Assembly: GCA_947447945.1 (NCBI GenBank) | Contig: CANFLR010000013.1 | Span: 1 to 41,416, forward strand | Length of the DNA: 41,416 nucleotides | Reading direction: 5' to 3' | Source: Burkholderiaceae bacterium | Lineage (GTDB): Bacteria; Pseudomonadota; Gammaproteobacteria; Burkholderiales; Burkholderiaceae | Shown: one piece after another, positions 16,312 to 25,509 of the stretch | Layout of the letters: each line of letters begins with the position of its first letter | Numbering within the stretch: the first letter of the stretch is position 1 | Notes under the pieces: generated by a model | The model's database searches: none | The model's input: the letters and a program-made list of their open reading frames with translations, nothing else | What the model was told of the DNA's origin: nothing | Position numbers and translations under genes: made by a program

Positions 16312-18051
16312 TTGCAAACAGAAACCCACAACGATTTTGAGCAACAGCATCAGTATGGCGCAGTAATTCGATCGCTATCGGGAGAGATAAGTGCCGAAAT
16401 TAGAGATTGGCAACTTTTTTATCAATCGAATCCATTTGGAACAATAGCACCCCATCTTCAACTGGAGAGCCTAAAAGAAGCCTGGTCTGAGCCACGGGGT
16501 GTACTTGATGGCATTGCCCTACGTCTTCGTTACTCAAATGCTGACATCTACCAATCCTCATCCCCTAAGGGCATGATTGAATCACTAGTCTTTGAAGTGC
16601 TAGAGCAAATTCGGGTTGAAAGTATTTGCCCCGACGAATTGAAAGGTAGCAAACAAAATACTCGAAACCAATTTATTGCATGGATGCAGCAATTTATTGC
16701 TAGTGGTGGGGTAGAAGGAAGCATAGGCCTCTTGTTAATTACCGTATTTTCGACGGTCTGGATGAGACTCACTAAGCAGTCAATCCCACAGCTCATGCAA
16801 GATATTGTGGAGGCGACTAGAGCAGGGCTGGCAATCGCTTTAGGGCCGCTTTTGATAAAACTTCAGTCAACGCGCTATGATCAGATCGCCTATGCCAAAA
16901 CTTCCCTGAAGTTGGTTGAGATGGTTTCCAACTTAATCGATGAAGAATATCGCAACAATCCCAGCATTCGAATTAAGCGAAAAAATCAAAGTGGCTCATT
17001 ACTGCAAATTGAATGGGTTCCACCACAGATTGCAAGATCAGCAGCCTCTATACCAGCACCACAGCTCTCATTAAGCAAAAAAAGGGAATTACTCAAGCAA
17101 TCTCTGAATACTTATCATGTATTTAATCGGGTCTACGATACCGAAACTCACGCTAAGAAAAAAATTAGGCCTGCACAGTTAGCGACATATCAAGATCTAA
17201 TGAATCAAGAAATAGCAAAGCAAAACATCCCTTGGGCTAAATTGACTCGTCAATACCAGCAAATCTTCTCCACTAGCACGCTCAAACAATGGCAGACTAT
17301 AGAGACAGAGGGTTTAATTGATCGGCGCTATTTAATACGTGCAGCCACCTCTCCTCTTGAGCCAATACTCTACAAGCACCGCTCCTATAACCCTGAGGTG
17401 CAAACAAAAATTACGCTTTTAATTGATTGTTCAGGATCGATGAAGGAGCAGAGATTCAAAATTGCCGCTTGTGTTGATTCCCTCGCGAGAATTTTTGATC
17501 AAGCTGGTATTCAGAATGAAATATTAGGATATAGCACTAACCAGTGGCAAGGAGGTAGGCCATTTAAAGAGTGGCGCAAAAATGGTCAGTCACCAAACCC
17601 AGGGCGCCTGAATGAGCGAGCTCATTGGATCTTTAAAGACTTTCATACCAGCTGGCGCAGATCAAGAATGGGAATTGCAGCCCTACTAAGACCCGAAATC
17701 TATGCGGAGAGTATTGATGGCGAAGCGGTTCTTTGGGCGGCCCAACGATTACAAAAAAATAATGGCAGCCAATCCTCCAAAACTAAGCTTATTTTGTTTT
17801 CAGATGGATGCCCAATGGACCGGGCCACAATTGAAGCAAACGGTGAAGAGTATTTAAAGAATCATCTATTACAAGCAGTGACCTGGTGTGAGCATCAATC
17901 CCATCTTGAGTTGTGGGGATGTGGAATTGGTGCGGAATTAAGAGGGGCTTTTAAAAATAGGCTAAGCTGGGATATGGAGCCTAACAACGTGGCCAGCACC
18001 TTACTCAATTGGGCCACCGAATTTAAACTAAGCAATCAGCATAATCAATAA
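16312..18051 (+). CDS. CobT-like protein with C-terminal VWA domain
   Basis: This 579-residue protein has a von Willebrand A domain from about residue 365. Its MIDAS motif DCSGS is at 372-376, and there is a late FSDGCPMDRATIE segment comparable to the DGAPVD region of CobT. The N-terminal half (about 1-360) is helical and only weakly recognisable; it lacks the long acidic linker usual in classical CobT. The NERAHWIFKDFHTSWRRSR...IDGEAVLWAA stretch matches CobT better than NorD, CbbO or CoxE. The start is TTG at 16312. It forms an operon with the CobS-like gene and with the Bug receptor that begins 5 bases after its stop. The predicted role is adaptor for the AAA+ ring; the client protein is unknown. 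Confidence 0.8.
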   Translation: MQTETHNDFEQQHQYGAVIRSLSGEISAEIRDWQLFYQSNPFGTIAPHLQLESLKEAWSEPRGVLDGIALRLRYSNADIYQSSSPKGMIESLVFEVLEQIRVESICPDELKGSKQNTRNQFIAWMQQFIASGGVEGSIGLLLITVFSTVWMRLTKQSIPQLMQDIVEATRAGLAIALGPLLIKLQSTRYDQIAYAKTSLKLVEMVSNLIDEEYRNNPSIRIKRKNQSGSLLQIEWVPPQIARSAASIPAPQLSLSKKRELLKQSLNTYHVFNRVYDTETHAKKKIRPAQLATYQDLMNQEIAKQNIPWAKLTRQYQQIFSTSTLKQWQTIETEGLIDRRYLIRAATSPLEPILYKHRSYNPEVQTKITLLIDCSGSMKEQRFKIAACVDSLARIFDQAGIQNEILGYSTNQWQGGRPFKEWRKNGQSPNPGRLNERAHWIFKDFHTSWRRSRMGIAALLRPEIYAESIDGEAVLWAAQRLQKNNGSQSSKTKLILFSDGCPMDRATIEANGEEYLKNHLLQAVTWCEHQSHLELWGCGIGAELRGAFKNRLSWDMEPNNVASTLLNWATEFKLSNQHNQ

Positions 18052-18056
18052 CGCTC

Positions 18057-19076
18057 ATGACAAAAGAATCGGGGACTACGCAGATGATATTTTTTAAAAT
18101 CATTTCCACTAAGCTTGGAAATATCTTTTTCTTGACCTCTATTGTTATTGGTCTAATGAATACCAACAATGTGATGGCACAAGCATGGCCAGATCGGCCA
18201 ATGAAAATGATTGTGCCTTTTGCTGCCGGTGGAAGTGCAGACATCTTGGGCAGAATTCTGTCTCAAACATTGGGGAAAAACTTGGGTCAAAATGTGATTA
18301 TAGAAAACCGCGGCGGTGCTGGCGGCAATCTGGGTGCCGAAGTTGTGGCTAAATCACCTGCAGATGGCTACACCATATTGCTAGCATCTGGGAGCATGAT
18401 GACAGTTAACCCTTTTATCTATAAAAAATCTGGGATCAATTACTCCAAAGACTTAACGTATATCACCACCGTTGCTACTGTGCCAATGGTAATTGCTGTC
18501 AGCCCAAAACTGCCTGTTAATAATCTTGCAGATCTAATCGCCCTGGCCAAAACCAAAGAATTGTATTTTGGTTCGGCCGGTATTGGCAGTCAAATTCATA
18601 TGGCTAATGAAAACTTTCTTTATGCAGCCGGCATACATGCCACACATGTTCCATATAAAGGTGAAAATCCCGCCTTGAATGATTTAATCGCAGGACAGAT
18701 TGATTTCATGGCGGGAAATTTCCCGGCTACCGGCGGCTTCTCAAAATCAGGCCAAGTTAAAGCACTGGCAGTCACAAGTAACAAAAGATTAAAACAGCTC
18801 CCTGATGTACCAACGGTATCTGAAGCCGCTATTCCTGGATTTGAAAATACCGGCTGGTATGCCCTAGCCGTCCCAACCGGAACACCCCAAGCAATTATTG
18901 ATAAGATTTATATTGCTACCGAGAAATCGTTTAAATCTCCGGCATTACTAGCGACTCTTGAGGAGAATGGCTTAACACCGGTAATGATGAAAGGCAAAGA
19001 TGTCGATAGCAAAATTCAAGCTGAGTCGGCCATCTGGGAAAAGGTTATTAAGGCACGAAATATTCAGACGCAATAG
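18057..19076 (+). CDS. Bug-type TTT substrate-binding protein after cobST-like pair
   Basis: This 339-residue receptor has an N-terminal hydrophobic export signal (core about 24-36, likely cleavage after NVMAQA) and then WPDRPMKMIVPFAAGGSADILGR. ENRGGAGG is near residue 83 and VPYKGENPAL is in the ligand loop. The first ATG at 18057 gives an unusually long n-region; the ATG at 18084 (residue 10) is an alternative. It lies 5 bases after the CobT-like stop, so it is in the same transcript and ends at the terminator at 19111. It may feed substrate to the sulfonate pathway. The membrane subunits must be elsewhere or shared. Confidence 0.88.
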   Translation: MTKESGTTQMIFFKIISTKLGNIFFLTSIVIGLMNTNNVMAQAWPDRPMKMIVPFAAGGSADILGRILSQTLGKNLGQNVIIENRGGAGGNLGAEVVAKSPADGYTILLASGSMMTVNPFIYKKSGINYSKDLTYITTVATVPMVIAVSPKLPVNNLADLIALAKTKELYFGSAGIGSQIHMANENFLYAAGIHATHVPYKGENPALNDLIAGQIDFMAGNFPATGGFSKSGQVKALAVTSNKRLKQLPDVPTVSEAAIPGFENTGWYALAVPTGTPQAIIDKIYIATEKSFKSPALLATLEENGLTPVMMKGKDVDSKIQAESAIWEKVIKARNIQTQ

Positions 19077-19110
19077 GCTATGCTGATAGGCCCTTCAGGG
19101 TGCTCCAAAT

Positions 19111-19139
19111 AAAAATCCCTCGATGATCGAGGGATTTTT
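19111..19139. terminator. Bidirectional intrinsic terminator between two convergent Bug genes
   Basis: AAAAATCCCTCGAT and ATCGAGGGATTTTT are perfect 14-base arms flanking a single G, with T-runs on both strands. It marks the right boundary of the sulfonate island and the end of the leftward amidohydrolase operon. Confidence 0.93.
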
Positions 19140-19142
19140 GGT

Positions 19143-20123
19143 TTAATCGCCTTTAATTTTATTATCTGATATGAGCTTGGCGTATTTTGCCGTTTCAACA
19201 GCTAGGAAGGCTTTAAATTCATCTTGTGTATTTGTAGCAGCCTCAACACTCAGGTTCGTAAAAGTCTCTCTTACCTCAGGATCTTTCATGATGGCAATAA
19301 TAGCTTTCGAATATTTTTCTTGAATTGCAGGTGGCGTTTTAGCGGGTAAGAAAATACCCCACCAAGTGAGAGCAACTACGCCAGGGTATCCCTGCTCTGA
19401 AAATGTAGGGATATTGGGCAAGAATTTGGATCTCGATTGACTCGTAATTGCGAGTGCCCCTAATTTGCCCGATTTAATAAATTGAGCCACGGGATATACA
19501 TCAGAGATCATCAAATCCACCTGCCCCCCAAGTAAATCGTTAATGGCTTGCGGCGTTCCTTTATAAGGAACTTTTACCATCTTGATATTCGCCTCTCTCA
19601 TGAGTAGCTCAGTCGCAATATCAGAGATACTGCCAGGACCGCTAGTAGCGAAATTCAAAGTCATAGGCTTACTCTTAGCTGCAGCAATTAATTCTGCCAG
19701 CGTTTTATAAGGAGAATTTTCTGGGACAACCAAGACACTAGGTCCCACTGTCGTCAATGAGACGGGAATAAAGTCCCTCTCCATATTGAAGTTCACTTTA
19801 TTGATGAGCGGATTCACCATCGAGGGTCCAAAATTTCCCAGTACGATGGTGTAGCCATCACCAGCTTGCTGTGCGGTGTACTCCATCCCAATAGCACCGC
19901 CAGCGCCAGGCTTGTATTCAGGAATAATAGGCTGGCCCCACAACTTGCTTAACTTTGTAGAAATTGTTCTAGCGATAAGATCGGAGCTACCTCCTGGTGC
20001 GTAGGTAATCACGAATTTTATTGGTTTAGTTGGGAAGCTCTGAGAAAAAACTGTCCCAGAAAATAACAAAGCAACTCCCAGTAATAGATTTCGGAGACAT
20101 TTCAAATAATTGGTATTTTTCAT
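19143..20123 (-). CDS. Bug-type TTT substrate-binding protein, last gene of amidohydrolase operon
   Basis: This 326-residue receptor has a signal peptide (MKNTNYLKCLRNLLLGVALL..., likely cleavage after GTVFS). The mature part starts FPTKPIKFVITYAPGGSSDLIAR; the usual ENRGGAGG loop reads EYKPGAGGAIG here, and VPYKGTPQAIN is the ligand-loop segment. It follows the aldolase gene by 41 bases and is the last of six leftward genes, directly before the terminator. It probably binds the organic acid that the operon degrades. Confidence 0.88.
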   Translation of the reverse strand: MKNTNYLKCLRNLLLGVALLFSGTVFSQSFPTKPIKFVITYAPGGSSDLIARTISTKLSKLWGQPIIPEYKPGAGGAIGMEYTAQQAGDGYTIVLGNFGPSMVNPLINKVNFNMERDFIPVSLTTVGPSVLVVPENSPYKTLAELIAAAKSKPMTLNFATSGPGSISDIATELLMREANIKMVKVPYKGTPQAINDLLGGQVDLMISDVYPVAQFIKSGKLGALAITSQSRSKFLPNIPTFSEQGYPGVVALTWWGIFLPAKTPPAIQEKYSKAIIAIMKDPEVRETFTNLSVEAATNTQDEFKAFLAVETAKYAKLISDNKIKGD

Positions 20124-20164
20124 TTCTTCGCCCTATTAAATAGATAAAATAATTACTAGTAGAC

Positions 20165-20959
20165 CTACGATTTAAGATCACTCAGAATCGCAGCGGCACT
20201 TTTTTTGATAAAAGCCTGATCTGAGCCAACGCCAATAAACTGAATTCCCCAGTCCCGATATACCTTAGCATCAGCCTGACTAGCCGCCAAAATGCCGACA
20301 GGCTTACCAAGCCCCATAATTTTCTTTGCAAGGTCATGCATGACACTTTGCACCTCTTTTGCTGCTGGGTTGGCTATATAACCCAGTGATGCCGCGATAT
20401 CTTGGGGTCCGATAAACAAACAGTCAACGCCAGGAGTCTGCGCGATTGCTGCTACATTCTCTATACCCAAGAGTGATTCAATTTGCAGTATCAAGCAAAT
20501 AGATTGATTGATTTTTTGAAAGTAGTCAAGCTGCAAACCAAATCGGTTACTCCGCGATGAAACTGAGACCCCACGAATACCGTCAGGAGGGTATCTTGTC
20601 GCCTTCACTGCCGATGCAGCTTGCTCTGCGGTCTCAATCATTGGAATTAAATAATTGTAGAAACCAAAATCTAAAAATCGCTTCAGGATTACAGGATCAT
20701 TATGTTCTGGCCTGATGAATGCTGCAGCCTGAGTTCCATTCAGAGCGAGCAGTTGATCCACACAACTTCGATAGTCGTTAGCCCCATGCTCACCATCAAT
20801 TAAAACCCAATCAAAGCCACTATGCCCCAATAGCTCGGTAGCAACAGTAGAGCCCATGCTGGCCCAACCGCCATACACAGTTTCGCCGTTTAAAAGTCGT
20901 GATTTAAAAAGATTTTCTGTAACAAAGGAGGTATTAGGCGTTGTCATTGATAATTTCAT
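20165..20959 (-). CDS. HpcH/HpaI family class II aldolase
   Basis: This 264-residue TIM-barrel protein matches pyruvate-dependent 4-hydroxy-2-oxo-acid aldolases such as HpaI, GarL and RhmA. His58 in DGEHG is the catalytic histidine, Arg83 the pyruvate-binding arginine, and Glu161 (QIES) and Asp187 (GPQDIAASLG) the metal ligands. It would cleave a 4-hydroxy-2-oxo acid to pyruvate (or a related oxo acid) and an aldehyde. The start overlaps the stop of the Gfo/Idh gene by four bases. The true substrate is unknown. The presence of an oxidoreductase, an SDR and an amidohydrolase suggests that it ends a sugar-acid or hydroxy-acid pathway. Confidence 0.87.
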   Translation of the reverse strand: MKLSMTTPNTSFVTENLFKSRLLNGETVYGGWASMGSTVATELLGHSGFDWVLIDGEHGANDYRSCVDQLLALNGTQAAAFIRPEHNDPVILKRFLDFGFYNYLIPMIETAEQAASAVKATRYPPDGIRGVSVSSRSNRFGLQLDYFQKINQSICLILQIESLLGIENVAAIAQTPGVDCLFIGPQDIAASLGYIANPAAKEVQSVMHDLAKKIMGLGKPVGILAASQADAKVYRDWGIQFIGVGSDQAFIKKSAAAILSDLKS

Positions 20960-21996
20960 TTCCGTGAAAGAAAGTGTTTGAGATGAATCTTAGAAGAGTT
21001 CTGCATGGCAGACTCTCTACTGGCCTCTACCATACCTAGAATTTCAATCCCATAATTAGCATCAAAAAGTTCTTGCTTGTCGCCCTCAATCGCGCGGGCG
21101 AATAATTCCAACTCACTTTGAAACATATTATCTTGAGGTAGCGTGTATTGAACGACCTCAACAAGAGATGAATTAGTGCCCTGGAATGTTAAGCTCGCGT
21201 TTTCATGCAACAACTCTGGCTCACCCCATTTTGTTTGATCTAATCGATAGTGCATCAAGCCTTTTGTACCGGTAATTCTCACCTCGAAAACACCGGGCGA
21301 AGTCCAAGAACTCACAATAGACCCCAATGCTCCATTGCTGAATCCTAAATTGATGGTCCATTGATCCTCAACCTCTGCTCCTGCGGGTGATTTTTTTGAA
21401 GCCATGGCACTGATTTCTTCAACTGGGCCTCCTAAAAAACGGAGCACGTCGAACTGGTGGATAGCAATTTGACTTAATGGACCCCCCGGTGCTTTAGCTT
21501 GATACCAGCGCCAATCGTTGGGCGTTAAAAATAGCGCCCTATTGTTAGAGAAATGCCCCTGGATTAAGCAAACTTCCCCTAATTTTCCGCTCTGAATTTC
21601 TTGATGCATCAGTTGCACACCAGACAGCAACTTAGCAACATGGCCTATAAATACTGTTACACCTGCTCGTACGCAAATATCTCTCAATTGAATCGCTTCA
21701 GCCAAGTCATTGGTAATGGGCTTTTCAATATAAATATGCTTCCCATGATCTGCGCACAGTTTTGCGTACTCGAAATGCAGTTCATTCGGCACGGTCAGTA
21801 TGACACCTTGAATATCTTTATTATTCAGCAAATCTTGAACGCTATTCACATGAGGAATTTGGTGCTGAGTTGTAAATTTTTCTCTAGACTCCTGCGATCT
21901 AGAGTATGCGGAGATAATCTTCATTTGCGAAGATTTTTGAGCTGCTTTTGTTAAAACTGTTGCCCATTTCCCCAGACCAATGATTCCTAAATTCAT
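20956..21996 (-). CDS. Gfo/Idh/MocA family NAD(P)-dependent oxidoreductase
   Basis: This protein of about 346 residues has an N-terminal Rossmann domain (NLGIIGLGKWA; the GxGxxA motif is at the very start) and the family's EKP motif in HIYIEKPITND near residue 92. A C-terminal alpha/beta domain carries GGPLSQIAIHQFDVLRFLGG. These enzymes oxidise or reduce sugars, inositols and related polyols. I chose the ATG at 21996; TTG at 22005 and GTG at 21999 are also in frame, and GTG has the best spacing from GGGGGA. The gene overlaps or abuts the SDR stop and the aldolase start, so it is fully embedded in the operon. Confidence 0.86.
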   Translation of the reverse strand: MNLGIIGLGKWATVLTKAAQKSSQMKIISAYSRSQESREKFTTQHQIPHVNSVQDLLNNKDIQGVILTVPNELHFEYAKLCADHGKHIYIEKPITNDLAEAIQLRDICVRAGVTVFIGHVAKLLSGVQLMHQEIQSGKLGEVCLIQGHFSNNRALFLTPNDWRWYQAKAPGGPLSQIAIHQFDVLRFLGGPVEEISAMASKKSPAGAEVEDQWTINLGFSNGALGSIVSSWTSPGVFEVRITGTKGLMHYRLDQTKWGEPELLHENASLTFQGTNSSLVEVVQYTLPQDNMFQSELELFARAIEGDKQELFDANYGIEILGMVEASRESAMQNSSKIHLKHFLSRK

Positions 21997-22001
21997 CACT
22001 A

Positions 22002-22760
22002 TCAAAGTCCCCCGGATCCGCTAACACTCACACCACCACAGACATATAGCAATTGACCAGTAATAAAACCACTATCAGGAGAAAGAAAAAAACTAATACT
22101 TCTAGCAATATCTTCAGGGCTACCTAAGCGCTTCATCGGCACGCTATTAATAACAAATGCCCGTCTTTCACTCCCAATCGGATGCCCCCGCTTAAATAGC
22201 TCAGTCTCTACGGGACCTGGTGCGACCACATTCACGGTAATGCCAAACGGGGCCAGTTCTAAGCAAAGACTCAAAGTGAGGCCAACCGTTCCCATTTTTG
22301 AAGATGCATAAGCAATTCGTTCTGTTTTACCCAAAATAGCCCTAGAGGAAATGTTCACGATCCTCCCAAAATGATTGGCTTTCATCTGAGGTAAAAATGC
22401 CTTTATTAGCTGAATTGGCGCTTTAATATTCAACTGCCATACCGCATCTAAATCGTCCTCAGTAACAGCCTCGATACTTCCAGGACGATTTACTCCAGCA
22501 TTATTAACAAGATAACCAACTTGATATTTTTGTGTAATTTCTGCAGTTACCTGATCGATTGCCTTGTGATCATATAAATCTACTTCCCTGAATTCAATGG
22601 GGTACTTGTAATCCTGATGCGCTACATTTGGAGGTGGGTGTCTTTGCAGAGTCAAGACCCGTCGACCCTCAAGGGCTAATTTATGTGCAGTCGCAGCGCC
22701 CAGGCCAGAGCTGGCGCCAGTAACTATTGTCAACAAATCATCGGGATTTACAGGCATCAT
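22002..22760 (-). CDS. SDR family oxidoreductase (classical, FabG-like)
   Basis: This 252-residue short-chain dehydrogenase has TGASSGLG at 14-21, NNAG at 86-89, and active-site Ser138/139, Tyr151 and Lys155. The C-terminal SGFITGQLLYVCGGVS follows the usual classical-SDR end. It probably oxidises an alcohol or reduces a ketone in the pathway encoded by this operon. The start overlaps the amidohydrolase stop by 4 bases, so the two are translationally coupled. Confidence 0.88.
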   Translation of the reverse strand: MMPVNPDDLLTIVTGASSGLGAATAHKLALEGRRVLTLQRHPPPNVAHQDYKYPIEFREVDLYDHKAIDQVTAEITQKYQVGYLVNNAGVNRPGSIEAVTEDDLDAVWQLNIKAPIQLIKAFLPQMKANHFGRIVNISSRAILGKTERIAYASSKMGTVGLTLSLCLELAPFGITVNVVAPGPVETELFKRGHPIGSERRAFVINSVPMKRLGSPEDIARSISFFLSPDSGFITGQLLYVCGGVSVSGSGGL

Positions 22761-24118
22761 AAGTAATCAATTTTCTTCCATTCTCCTGGATTCACTGAAA
22801 CCACATTCTTACTCATTCCGGCGCGACGATCAGCATAAATTCTGCCTTCTTTCATGACCATTTGAATATTTTTCTTCTCTTGGAGGCATTTAATATCTTT
22901 TGTAGGATCCCCATCAATCGCTAAGATATCGGCATACTTGCCAACCTCAATACTGCCCAAGTCTTTTGAAGCCTTAATAGCATTGGCTCCATTAATCGTA
23001 GCCGTCTGTAGCGCCTCCATTGGAGACATTCCCAAATCCACATAAATAGAAAGCTCCTTAGCATTCGTTCCCATTTCAGGATCAAATCCCATATCAGTTC
23101 CCATAGCAATTTTGACGCCAGTTTTGTGCATTCTCTGGAAAGTATCAAAACAACTGGATTGGATCGACTTCATTTTATTGATGACGAACATGGATGTGCC
23201 CTGCATGCGCCTCATCTCAATCGCATGATCAGTGCGGTGTAACAAGGTTGGAGTCATATAGACATTTGAACCCGCAATCCGATCGGCCGTTTCTTGATCA
23301 GAAAACACCATGTGCTCAATAGTGTCAGCGCCAGCACTCAAGGCCATTTTTTGACCAGCCGGCGTAAAGCAATGTACCGCAGCTATCTTGTGAAATGCGT
23401 GAGCCTCATCAACAATTGCATCGATTTCTTCTTGCGTCATATTACGAATATCTGGTTCTTCTTTGTCAGTGCCGCCGCCGCCTGTTGCACAAGTCTTAAC
23501 CACGTCACATCCAACCAACATATTCTGGCGTGCTAGCTTACGCAATTCCCATGGGCCATCAGCCGTTTGGAAACCATAACGCTGCATTGCACGGGGATTA
23601 ATTAAATCTAAATGGGAGCCAGTAATCGACGTAAATCCACCAATAAACATGCGAGGACCTTCTAAAACCCCTGCATTAATTGAGTCCCTTACAGCGCAAA
23701 GGTGAGCTGTCATTAGCCCACGACTTGATGCCAAGCCAAGATCGCGCAGTGTTGTAAATCCCATATCAAAACACAGTTGCGCATGAAACAGTCCATACAT
23801 TTGCTGCAACTCAGGGGTAATTTCCCATTGAGCAACCCGATAATTATGGAAGCTTAGGCAGTTGAACATCATCGTATGCAGGTGACTATCAATCATGCCC
23901 GGCATGAGTGTCAGTCCTGCGCAATCCGTAATTTGCGCACCCTCAGGTATATGAATCTCTTTGTCAGTACCAACCTGAACAATGCGCTTGCCTTGAATTG
24001 CAATGACAGGAGACTCAATCACTTTACCCTTCACAACATCTATTAGGCGAGCACCCTTTATATAAACAACGGGGCCATCCTGCTCTGGTGGAATGTATTT
24101 TTTATATAGTTCACTCAC
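22757..24118 (-). CDS. Metal-dependent amidohydrolase (binuclear, carboxylated lysine type)
   Basis: This 453-residue amidohydrolase-superfamily protein has a complete metal site: His79-x-His81 (DSHLH), Lys208 (VVKTCATGG, the likely carboxylated lysine), His249 (AVHC), His269 (IEHM) and Asp342 (GTD). It resembles the imidazolonepropionase-like and Xaa-Pro/Xaa-Arg dipeptidase group. Likely reactions are hydrolysis of an amide, lactam or N-acyl amino acid, probably with zinc. The start is GTG with a GGAGA ribosome site. It lies 26 bases after a COG0523 GTPase, a family that delivers metal ions, which suggests a metal-supply partnership. It has no signal peptide, so it is cytoplasmic. Confidence 0.88.
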   Translation of the reverse strand: MSELYKKYIPPEQDGPVVYIKGARLIDVVKGKVIESPVIAIQGKRIVQVGTDKEIHIPEGAQITDCAGLTLMPGMIDSHLHTMMFNCLSFHNYRVAQWEITPELQQMYGLFHAQLCFDMGFTTLRDLGLASSRGLMTAHLCAVRDSINAGVLEGPRMFIGGFTSITGSHLDLINPRAMQRYGFQTADGPWELRKLARQNMLVGCDVVKTCATGGGGTDKEEPDIRNMTQEEIDAIVDEAHAFHKIAAVHCFTPAGQKMALSAGADTIEHMVFSDQETADRIAGSNVYMTPTLLHRTDHAIEMRRMQGTSMFVINKMKSIQSSCFDTFQRMHKTGVKIAMGTDMGFDPEMGTNAKELSIYVDLGMSPMEALQTATINGANAIKASKDLGSIEVGKYADILAIDGDPTKDIKCLQEKKNIQMVMKEGRIYADRRAGMSKNVVSVNPGEWKKIDYL

Positions 24119-24144
24119 GTTAAGGTCTCCAATAAATGTGAATA

Positions 24145-25329
24145 TTAAATATGACTAAATGATTCGGCTAGTTTCAAAAATTTCTGATAAGACTCAGGAT
24201 CAATTAACTCAACTTTTTCATGATGCTGCACATTAAAGTCGAGTAATTCCAGAGATCGTTCAAATTGTTTTTGTAACGGCCCGTTTGTAATAACAACAAA
24301 TCGTGATGCATGATCGGCACTAGGCCATTTGGTAATTTCAATGGGCTCATGAATAATAGTGTGGGTACCATGTAGAGCAATGGGCTTACCTTCAATATTT
24401 AAAATTGCCTTGAGTCGCAAAATGTTTTCACCCTTCATGGTTGCCAACAAATTCAGCCAAATCACAAAACTATTTCCAGTGATAGCCCCTTCTCGCCGCA
24501 AAGAAAAAGTATGTACCCGTTTACTCTCGGAGAATAAAGAAATCCCGTGACTCTTGATGGGGTGAAGGGCCACACGCTCACTAGTATCTTGCAAGGATGC
24601 ATTCTGGTTGGCAAGAATAAAATCCTCGCCTTTATCTAGCCAGCGCATAAAAGCTTCATTTTCGGCACGCGCACCCGCATGAAGAAAATCACTCATACTC
24701 AATTGATTGGAATTATCTTGAAGGTCAATCATCGGCGAGCCGGGATTGATCGGACGCAAGATCGCTTCTAGGTTTTCCATGGACGAGTGATCTGGAATAT
24801 CCATCTTACTGACCAACAATACGTCAGCCACAGCCACTTGCTGTATTGCCTCGACGTATTTTTCAACTTGGGATTCAATTTCCCTCGAATCTACAATCGT
24901 GATCACCTTACCAAACTCATAATGAGGCGTTAAATTGATATCGCACAAAATAGATTGGATGATAGGGACTGGGTTTGATAACCCCGTGGTCTCCACAATG
25001 ATGCGGTCAAACTCAGCTAAGCTACCGCCACTCCGGCGCTCATGAATATCTGATAAGGTCTGCACAAGGTCGCCCCTCACTTCGCAGCACAAGCAACCCC
25101 CTTCCAGCAAGACGATATTTTCCTCTGGTCTCTCAATGAGGAGATGGTCTAAGCCAATCTCACCAAACTCATTAACGATGACCAGTATCTTCTGAAAATT
25201 TGGGTCTTTAAATAAGGAATTTAGAAACGTAGATTTTCCACTGCCTAAGAATCCCGTAAGGATGGTTACAGGCAGTCGTGACCTGATAAGGGGAGCGGAT
25301 GGGTCTTGGAAATCAAGCTGATCGTACAT
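24145..25329 (-). CDS. CobW/COG0523 family GTP-binding metallochaperone
   Basis: This 394-residue G3E GTPase has a P-loop GFLGSGKST (26-34), a switch region NEFGEIGLDH (53-62), the metal-binding CxCC motif in GGCLCC (Cys79, Cys81, Cys82) and SKMD as guanine-recognition motif. A CobW C-terminal domain follows (about 275-380). There is no His-rich loop. COG0523 proteins move zinc, cobalt or other metals to client enzymes, or secure metals under limitation. As first gene of a six-gene operon and immediate neighbour of a binuclear amidohydrolase, it probably serves that enzyme. It is divergent from the Bug operon across 180 bases of promoter. Confidence 0.88.
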   Translation of the reverse strand: MYDQLDFQDPSAPLIRSRLPVTILTGFLGSGKSTFLNSLFKDPNFQKILVIVNEFGEIGLDHLLIERPEENIVLLEGGCLCCEVRGDLVQTLSDIHERRSGGSLAEFDRIIVETTGLSNPVPIIQSILCDINLTPHYEFGKVITIVDSREIESQVEKYVEAIQQVAVADVLLVSKMDIPDHSSMENLEAILRPINPGSPMIDLQDNSNQLSMSDFLHAGARAENEAFMRWLDKGEDFILANQNASLQDTSERVALHPIKSHGISLFSESKRVHTFSLRREGAITGNSFVIWLNLLATMKGENILRLKAILNIEGKPIALHGTHTIIHEPIEITKWPSADHASRFVVITNGPLQKQFERSLELLDFNVQHHEKVELIDPESYQKFLKLAESFSHI

Positions 25330-25414
25330 AGGATCTCAATTTATACCCAAAATCGATATAGATCAAATGATCGTTTTTTATATATTTAATTGATATCATC
25401 TATACATTTTTTAT

Positions 25415-25441
25415 GTCTATGGATAGACCATATCTATAGAT
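25415..25441. promoter_or_regulatory. Overlapping palindromes and LysR-type box in divergent promoter
   Basis: GTCTAT-GG-ATAGAC (25415-25428) and ATCTATAGAT (25432-25441) are perfect inverted repeats. Between them ATAG-N7-CTAT (25423-25437) forms a T-N11-A LysR-type box. The site lies 86 bases before the rightward cobW-family start and 69 bases before the Bug start, so it could serve both operons. The 11-mer TATAGATGAAA at its right end recurs in the promoter of the LysR gene at 30968-31855. Confidence 0.6.
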
Positions 25442-25509
25442 GAAATGCAAAAATAGCATTTGCTATAAAAAGTGGGGAGAGGTAAATTTCCTAGGAAAAG
25501 GGGACATGT

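Noticed and set aside
15311-18051. Annotation as the cobaltochelatase of B12 synthesis
   Set aside because: CobN and all other cobalamin genes are absent here and the context is sulfonate metabolism, so I name only the family resemblance.
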